Shown here: positions 57,524 through 64,000 of the stretch, piece after piece | Layout of the letters: each line of letters begins with the position of its first letter | How positions within the stretch are numbered: position 1 is the stretch's first letter | Made by a program: the position numbers and the translations under genes | The notes under the pieces: generated by a model | Database searches by the model: none | Seen by the model: the letters and a program-made list of their open reading frames with translations, nothing else | What the model was told of the DNA's origin: nothing | Source of the DNA: Phlebotomus papatasi | Taxonomy: Eukaryota > Arthropoda > Insecta > Diptera > Psychodidae | Length of the DNA stretch: 64,000 nt | Reading direction: 5' to 3' | Assembly: GCF_024763615.1 (NCBI RefSeq) | Contig: NC_077223.1 | Span: 92,814,627 to 92,878,626 of the forward strand

Positions 57524-57760
57524 CTGGGGTGGAATGATAACTTTTCGACATTATCTAATCGATAGTATCGATAAATCTATATCTGTTAGTTTAAGTGAAT
57601 GTTGACTTTTTACGCATTGTTGGGCCACTCATTGTGACATTCTTAAAAGAATGCGACTGTTGATAAATATCTATATCAGGTATAGGAAGTACAGCTATCG
57701 TTTAAATTTTTCAGAATCGACAGTCGACAGTATCGAAAATAAGTTATCATGTCACCCCTG
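57524..57760. mobile_element. hAT-like MITE, CWGGGGTGRNATGATAAC family
   Basis: CTGGGGTGGAATGATAACTT at the left and (minus strand) CAGGGGTGACATGATAACTT at the right are inverted, followed by TTTCGA and TATCGAT/GTCGAC words. CAGGGG ends suggest hAT. No matching 8-bp flank is visible, so the assignment is tentative. Confidence 0.65.
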
Positions 57761-58083
57761 CTCTGTCTTCATTTTGATACACACAGTACTGCTTAATATC
57801 ACATTAGACCAGCCTCAGTTTGTGGATCTGGGCAGTGAATGTGTATTTGTATTAGACTGAGCTCTGCATGTCAAAACTTATTAACCTCTTAGCAACTCAA
57901 ATGGTTTTAAATTAATATTGTTCGTTTAATATTACGTTTTTTTAGTGCCTAGAATTGTATATAATTTTACTGACCACAAATATTTTTTCCCATGATGAAA
58001 AATCAGCAGAAACGTAGGTTCAGAAAGTAAAGTTAACACATTGAACATCAAAGTTTTACAGATAATTTTATGTAGTCTAATTA

Positions 58084-58311
58084 TAGGGGAATGTTGGCAT
58101 GGTTCGCACTGAGTGAGTGAGTGAACCTTCACACAACGCATATTTTCTCTTTGTTTGCAAAGTGATGGTTCGCCATTTCTTAGCCATAAGATAGATCATT
58201 TGTAAGCTCATGCAACGAGATAAGAAATGGTAGCTCAGCTCTTTGTAAACAAAGAGAAAATTCGCACCGTTTGAAGCTTTATTCTGTGCGTACCATGCCT
58301 ACATTCCTCTA
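58084..58311. mobile_element. TA-target MITE, GGGGAATGTTGGYATGG family, copy 2
   Basis: The ends TAGGGGAATGTTGGCATGG and the inverse of CATGCCTACATTCCTCTA are inverted, and the interior CTTTGTTTGCAAAG/CTTTGTAAACAAAGAGAAAA matches the copy at 25449-25668. A GAGT word is triplicated near 58112 (GAGTGAGTGAGTG). Confidence 0.9.
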
Positions 58312-58544
58312 CTGGTCGCTGGAACGGTAAGAAAAGGTACGGTCTTAACCAACAAAATTATAATTACGGTGTTATCACACTAGAAAATTTTCTCATTGAA
58401 AAGTTGCTAATTAAAACTTCTAGAACCACTCGAAATCGCTGATTTAGCCAGGACACATTGCTAGAATTGCTCAATGTCACGATGACATGTGGGTTGTCAG
58501 ATGAGTGATTTTGTTTTTGAAGCATTTCAGTCGTTTGAGTAAAA

Positions 58545-58880
58545 ATGTGTGATTTTAGTGAAGAAGAGGAAGTTCTCATCCTGTACTCTGCTTTTGTGTT
58601 GTGCAAAAGGACCCGCCTAGCGAAAAGAAGGAGGGTGTGGGCGAGAGATTGGCTTTTAACGCGACCTTCACGTAGTTTCGTTGAAAATCTTTATGACAAC
58701 ATCGCAAGTGGAGATTTTTTTTGGACACAATGATTTTCTCCGGATGACTTCGGAGGAATTTGAAGAGCTTCTTCAAATCGTATGGCCTTATCTACAAAAG
58801 AAGTCGATTTGTGACTCAATTTGTCGCAAACGGACTGAAAAACCATCAGATCGGCTGCCTCTATTTTTGTATTCTTGACA
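58545..58880 (+). pseudogene. Harbinger-type transposase N-terminus, frameshifted
   Basis: An ATG in good context (AAAAATGTG) opens a 62-codon frame with an acidic start, then a basic stretch (KRRRVWARDWLLTRPSRSF), then NLYDNI. After a run of eight T near 58714-58721 the homology continues in another frame as FLRMTSEEFEELLQIVWPY. The order acidic leader, basic W.R.W, then LRM(S/T)...FEELL...PY is that of HARBI1-like proteins ahead of their DDE domain. A one-base gain in the T run explains the frame change. The catalytic domain is missing: the 140-bp palindrome lies at the end of the readable part, and no homology is seen beyond it. It is not functional as it stands. Confidence 0.75.
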
Positions 58881-58883
58881 TTT

Positions 58884-59023
58884 CGTCGGTTGCGGCTACC
58901 TCTGTCGTATCTGCATTTGTTTTGTATCTGCATATGGTGCAAGCTACAATACAGACGTCCCATTTTGCGTGAAATGCTGACACAAAAGAAATGCTGATAC
59001 GACAGAGGTAGACGCAACCGACG
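58884..59023. mobile_element. 140-bp palindromic MITE CGTCGGTTGC, copy 2
   Basis: The arms CGTCGGTTGCGGCTACCTCT and the inverse of AGAGGTAGACGCAACCGACG carry ATCTGCATTTGTTTTGTATC and its mirror inside. The flanking ATTT is on both sides (58880-58883 and 59024-59027), a 4-bp target duplication. It has the same length as copy 1 (33273-33412), though the arms differ at many positions. It is inserted in the Harbinger-like pseudogene. Confidence 0.9.
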
Positions 59024-59563
59024 ATTTGTAGTCCCAAATGACGGATTCTTGATGTACAGCCTCAATCAATTCCGCCACCATCTCATTTGACCACGAAATC
59101 CTAGAAGTTTATGAACGAATATAAAATGTAGATCGAACATATTTTTGTTTAGCTTTTTTCTTACTTATCCTCTTCATCGATCTTTTTCAATGCCTTTTGA
59201 CCTTTCTTCTCCATCTCGTTTACGATAAATTGGCACTACTTTTAATCACAATTTCATCACTAATAAACTGGTGGGAGAGTTGTGGTGCAGAAACTACCCG
59301 AATGACTGCAATAAAGTAGTACCAGATGCAAATGTAATGAGCAAATTTTGCTCATTATTTGCTCATTAGTTATCAATCGTATTTATGCTATTTTAATCTA
59401 TTTAAACCCATTTTTGTGACTCGAGTCTACTTTTTTATCACTAAATGAATCGATTTCTAAAAGTTCTTGAAGAAAATTGCACAATTGGGCATATATCAGC
59501 AACAATTGATGTGAATCACATGAAAATTTTCATGTGAAATTCTCTAGTGTGATACCACGGTTA

Positions 59564-62429
59564 GACTACAGAAAATTGTCTGTGAAACTTTGATGTTCAA
59601 TGTTATTATGTTCTTAATGTCAATGTGTTTTCACGATATCGTAGTTTCACTTCGGGGAACAGACTTTTTTCCCAATTTACGCACTTTTAAAAAGAAACAT
59701 TATAAACCTTCTGATTGTGTACTGTCACTGCGGAAGAGCGTGAAAAGTAAAGGAAAGAAAAGCATGGAAATTTTTGTATTAAGAGGGAAGGAAAAAAAGC
59801 ATTTCCTCATCTTCCATTATAAAATACCACTACAAAGGCATACACATTACACACACAATTGAAAAGGGCGCCAAAATGAATGAAATGCGGTAGGGAGCTT
59901 TGGGGCATCGTCACTCTTCAGTTGAGACAGGGAATAAAAACACACGATGATGTGAAAATATATCAAGGAGGACGCCTTGAGTGGGGAAATTCAATTATTT
60001 ACATACTTAGTGAAATGGCATCTGTACAAGTTGAGGAAATATCTCAAATCTCGTTACACCAGTCTCACAAAGCGTGTCAATTCTCGTCATCCTTCTTCAC
60101 GTGCACTTCTAGCGTGTGACAACTTTGCGTGTACCATCTCAAGCTTGCCCATACCAAAAGCTCGCACCCACTTTTCGCATGAACTCTACGGAAAGCGCTT
60201 TGGCGTTTAATGTGTTTGAGGTTAATGCAAGTGGATGTTCATCGTTAGTGTCTTTTGAGATGGGATGGGAAGATTGTAAATGTGCTCCTGGTGTGATTGT
60301 CGGCTTATTTGCTCACGAAATACATTCAATTTTCGTTAAAAATGACAAATTAAATACATCTGCTTTCTTATTGACATTCTAGCAATTTTACTTAAAAGAT
60401 TTTCTCTTTGTTTGCTGGTTAAATTTTATAAGGAGAAATTTCATATTTTACGTAAATACTTCATTAAAAACGGAAAACCTCAAGATCCCATTTGCATAAA
60501 ATCCATAAAATTGTAAAATTACTTAGCGTTAGCATTTTTACCATTTTCATTTAAAGATGGTAAAATTTCAGAAATTTCACAGCAGTCGCCACCTACTTTA
60601 GGCGGAAATTCATGAAATTTCCTGAAATTTACCAACTCTATTTTCATTTCAATTGAACAAAATTTCTTATTATTTTTCTTAATTAGAAGTTCAAAGCGAA
60701 ATAATTGCATTGTGTACATTACTGTTTCTAATATCATTCTTATATCAGATTCATGCGAATTTATCTTCGATATAAAATAATTTAATTTTTGAAGCTACGT
60801 AAAGTGAATGAAATTCAAATTAGGATAAAAAATATTCATAACGATTTATAAATCACTTGATTTGTTTTAGGCTTTTAAAGCTTTTAAACCTACTAAAGGC
60901 CTTTCCAACGTATTTAAAGTCATGTCGTGCAAAGTTTTAATGAAGTTCTTGATATTAAGAAACTAATTTTTTCATGATATATTAATATTTTAATTTATTT
61001 ATTCCGATCAAATTATAAGCTCAGTTATCATGATCGTATGAATTCACTTCTGAAGTGTCTTAGTTTTATGCCCCATCATCAGTTTTCTCATCGGGAGAAC
61101 CCAAGCTATTTACAATCTTATCTGATAATCTTGAAAATAATAAAATAAATCCGAAAGAAAAAATAATATTCAAGAAAAAAAAGAAGTAAGTAAAAAATGT
61201 AATACCCATAAAGATAAAAATATACTCACTGAGGAAACTAAAATATTAATAGTTTCCTTTTATTTTTTTAAAGGTTACGATTTTTTTTAGAATAGAAAGG
61301 TAGCAATTTCACAAAATATATTGCATTCTAGTTGGAATTTAAATAACACTTAATATCACAAAATCAAGTACTCAAAGAACAAAATTATTTTTTTCCTTTA
61401 AAAAATACATGAACAATAGGGATTGGCATAAATTTTAAGCTTTAAGAAGGCAAAGTCAAGAGACATACAATATGGTCTGAAAGCGAAGAATTTTGAAGAT
61501 CTTTTGTATAAATTGTGGAATTAACGAAGGGATATCACAAGTAAGTGGTGTACGCATTCTTTCCATAATATCAAACCCCTCTGGGGAAAAGCTTTTGGCT
61601 CACAACATATTTTGATTTATCTCGTCAAGATATTACTACAGGTATCATACAAACCTTGCCCCTTATATACCGGCCATTAATATAAAGAAATTTGCAACAT
61701 TATTGCCACATTTATACGTTATTACGTCTGAGATTTCTATCGAAACTGATTAAATTTATGGGATTATCTATATAATTTTATATTTGAATTTGATTTACTT
61801 AATTTAACAATGCTTAATTTCCAAAATTAGTGAATTTTATACAACTTACAATTCTATCGCAAAAAAACGAAGCTGAAGTTGTCCTTTGATGGATGCAAAT
61901 AATTTTTACCGTAGATACGGATAACTTTGCACTTCGGGGGTGACTTCATCTCTGCTTTTCGTAAGATTTTATTTATTTTTACCCCTTAATTATGATCCAA
62001 AGTCCACGAGGGTATTTAAGAATAGTCCTAAAATCATCCTTAAGTGCAAGAATTCAAGAAAAACTTTCGAAAAGCAGGGATGCAAAGTCACCCGGATGTA
62101 ATAGAAGCTCTTGAGATGAAAGATATCTCCTTTTAATTTGTTAGAGAATTTTATAAACTTTTTATTCAAAAAGAGATGGATTAGTATCCTGCCTTGTGGA
62201 TTGCTCAAACTAATAAGTTAAAGCTCCGTGAATTGTCTTTTTGCATATTTTTTTAATGTACAGATTAAAATTCATTCACAAACCGGAACACAATTCTGAG
62301 CTAGAAAATTTACTAATAAATTGTTCATTTTAAATTTTTTGTCATTAGTAACTTGCTTACGCGCAAATAGGAAGGGATATTCGAGAAAAAAAATCAATTA
62401 CGCTTGTTTGACCAATTTACTGATTGGCA
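59564..62429. other. Long noncoding stretch with a weak R11 fragment
   Basis: 59600-60380 has balanced composition. It holds overlapping frames of 77-90 codons without any recognised motif, so no gene is called. At about 60810-60930 TTATAAATCACTTGATTTG and AGGCCTTTCCAACGTATTTA recall R11. The remainder is AT-rich with nothing recognised. Confidence 0.4.
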
Positions 62430-62449
62430 TTGATATATAGCTGGATAAG

Positions 62450-63250
62450 AAATGTCAAGACCTTTCCAGAAAAGCCAAATTTAACCAAATGGGTTAAAGA
62501 ATGAGACCTCCAAAGTGATTAAACTTTGATCTTCAATAATTCAAAATGGCGATATTTCCAGTCATTATGTTTGGACGAAATGCTCGTCTAGACTACCTCT
62601 AAAATATATCCCAAAATTATTTAAAAAAAAAAGCTTTGGCTATTTTTGAGAAAAAATAAAAAAAAAACATGGTTTACAGGGCTGGAGGGGCGATAGGAGA
62701 AAAAGAAAAAAAGATCTTTCGAGATAATGTCCACTTATACGGCGAGAACAAGGACCAGAAGTTGATATCTTTCAACGTTTAACCTCTAGCTCGAAAAAAA
62801 CTTGAGGTCATGTAAAAAAATAATTTCCGAAAAAAATGTTTAATTATCGGTACTTAACCGATTCATTACCGAAGAAGACCGTTGTAGTCCTGTTTAAAAT
62901 TTCAATACCTTTCCAGAAAATCTGAATTTAACCAAATCATTTAAAAAATCAGAACGCCAAAGTGATAAATCTTCGACCTTCAATAATAATTCAAAATGGC
63001 GATTTTTCGAGTCGTTAGTAGGTTTGGACGAAATGTTCGCCTGTAATGCCTCTAAAAGATATCCGAAAATGAAAGAGATCGATAGTTTATTGTCGAAATG
63101 AAACAAAAATATGGTTTTGGTGAGGTTGGAGGGGATTATGGGTAGAAGGAAAGCAAAGACGTCTGGAGATAAAGTTCTTTGTTCAATTCTGGGTCACCGA
63201 AGGCCGGTAGTTGATATCTTTTACCGTTTATTCTTCAGAGCGGTGACAAA
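62450..63250 (+). repeat. Two tandem R11-related units
   Basis: The words CTTTCCAGAAAAGCC/CTTTCCAGAAAATCT, GAATTTAACCAAAT, ATTCAAAATGGCGAT, GTTTGGACGAAATGYTCG and GTTGATATCTTTYAACGTTTA occur in the same order twice, offset by about 446 bp (62451-62815 and 62880-63250). A 61-codon frame in the second unit is not supported as a gene. A further related block is at 45950-46340. Confidence 0.7.
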
Positions 63251-63546
63251 GTTGGAAAAAAGTCGAAAATTCTCTCTCTTTCGAGGAGTAAAATGAAAGC
63301 TTAGAAAAATACTCGTCATTTTTTGATTTTATAAAACTTTAAAGTGAAAGAATTAAATATTGAGAACAGGTGACAACGCTACTTGCGGGAAAAATCAACG
63401 CCTCTATGCGGAGAAAAAGAATGGAAAATTAAGTGAAATCTCGACAATTTGATTGCTTTCATTTCATGAAAAAAAATTTCTATTAAAATTAAGCCATGGA
63501 GCTCATACTGGATGAAAAGAGTAAAGATATTGAAATATAAATGAAT
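63251..63546. other. Short noncoding gap
   Basis: Nothing recognised. Confidence 0.4.
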
Positions 63547-63778
63547 TAAGGTAAAGTGCCCTTGAGTCGATCGGTTCCTCGACTCGATCGGTGGTCGATA
63601 TTTGAATGTTTTATGGTGAATTTATATAAAATTGTCATTGATTCGTATTTATTTATGGAATAATTGACCTATTAATGTTAGATCATACGCCAAATATTAG
63701 TGCAAATATAAATAAATTGAATAAATACCTCTTCCGGTTGAATTGAGGAACCGATCGACTTGAGGGCACTTTACCTTA
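63547..63778. mobile_element. TA-target MITE, AGGTAAAGTGCCC family, intact reference copy
   Basis: TA-AGGTAAAGTGCCCTTGAG at the left and (minus strand) TA-AGGTAAAGTGCCCTCAAG at the right are inverted for about 35 bp, continuing with TCGATCGGTTCCTC. It is uninterrupted. It shows the pre-insertion sequence for the split copy at 27708-33486, both at the TTA site (AATGTTAGATCATACGC) and the AAAT site (GCAAATATAAATAAAT). Confidence 0.92.
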
Positions 63779-63974
63779 CTCTATAATTAAGAAATAGCTA
63801 TCATTACTTTTTTTGTATTTCTTCAATAAATTATGAGGCATTACAAATGCAACAAAATTAATCATTTGAATTTTAAAAAGTATAATTAATTGATAAATCG
63901 TCAGTTGGATCAGCAATTGTCGTAATTTCTTCATAACCTCATCAGCACTTCTTCTAATAATATGAAAATACACG

Positions 63975-64000
63975 CAGGGTAAAGCACGCTACCTTCGGAC
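63975..64000. mobile_element. TA-target MITE, family GCGCGCTACC, partial at window edge
   Basis: CAGGGTAAAGCACGCTACC followed by TTCGGAC matches the terminal repeat of 4758-4973. The rest lies beyond the window. Confidence 0.65.

Larger units (their letters stand above)
58367..59560. mobile_element. PIF/Harbinger-like element with transposase remnant
   Basis: CGGTGTTATCACACTAG at the left and (minus strand) CCGTGGTATCACACTAG at the right are inverted repeats flanked by TTA on both sides (58364-58366 and 59561-59563). The TTA duplication is typical of PIF/Harbinger. It contains a broken transposase N-terminus (58545-58880), interrupted by a 140-bp palindrome (58884-59023). At 1.2 kb it is too short for an autonomous Harbinger. 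On the minus strand at about 59165-59230 a short open stretch ends EMEKKGQKALKKIDEEDK before a stop. It is unidentified and might be a remnant of a second element-encoded protein. Confidence 0.82.

Overview
This is an AT-rich eukaryotic window, most likely from an insect and probably a nematoceran dipteran such as a sand fly or mosquito relative. That assignment is inference. It rests on the base composition, the density of short terminal-inverted-repeat (TIR) elements with TA targets, and a CR1/L2/Jockey-group non-LTR retrotransposon. I found no convincing host exon, tRNA, rRNA or CRISPR array. The window reads as an intergenic region or long intron filled with transposons of several ages.

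The only intact protein-coding unit is a non-LTR retrotransposon at about 14.3-18.55 kb on the plus strand. It has a 310-codon ORF1 (coiled coil plus a C-terminal globular domain) and a 976-codon ORF2 (apurinic endonuclease plus reverse transcriptase). Both frames are open, so the copy looks young. Two broken transposase remnants are also readable: a PIF/Harbinger-type N-terminus at 58.5-58.9 kb, and a 22-codon pogo/Tigger-like leader at 31.1 kb.

Most of the rest is non-autonomous DNA transposons. At least ten different ~210-250 bp families begin TA-GGGGAAAG or a close variant (4.8, 9.0, 9.5, 18.9, 25.4, 36.4, 40.0, 43.3, 48.5, 56.9, 58.1, 63.5 kb). Others are hAT-like (6.3, 25.7, 26.4, 57.5 kb), PIF/Harbinger-like with TTA targets (27.85-33.24 and 58.37-59.56 kb), piggyBac-like with a TTAA target (41.2 kb), pogo/Tigger-like with CAGTAGAGTCTC ends (30.6, 30.7, 48.9 kb), and long foldbacks (1.0, 19.1, 43.6 kb). 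A dispersed ~0.7-1.2 kb repeat (called R11 here) recurs at 3.7, 36.8, 44.8, 49.8, 52.6 and 62.4 kb.

The most striking region is 27.7-33.5 kb. A small TA-target element there was split by a 5.4 kb foldback whose ~0.8 kb arms are near-identical and in opposite orientation. The foldback carries further nested elements, and the host element was also hit by a 140 bp palindrome. An unsplit copy of the host element at 63.55-63.78 kb shows the empty sites and confirms target duplications of TTA and AAAT. The second notable region is 52.95-54.02 kb: a ~1.1 kb minisatellite of 15-17 bp units with a higher-order period of about 350 bp. It is an expanded version of the short repeats that form the ends of two smaller elements at 36.9 and 40.3 kb.
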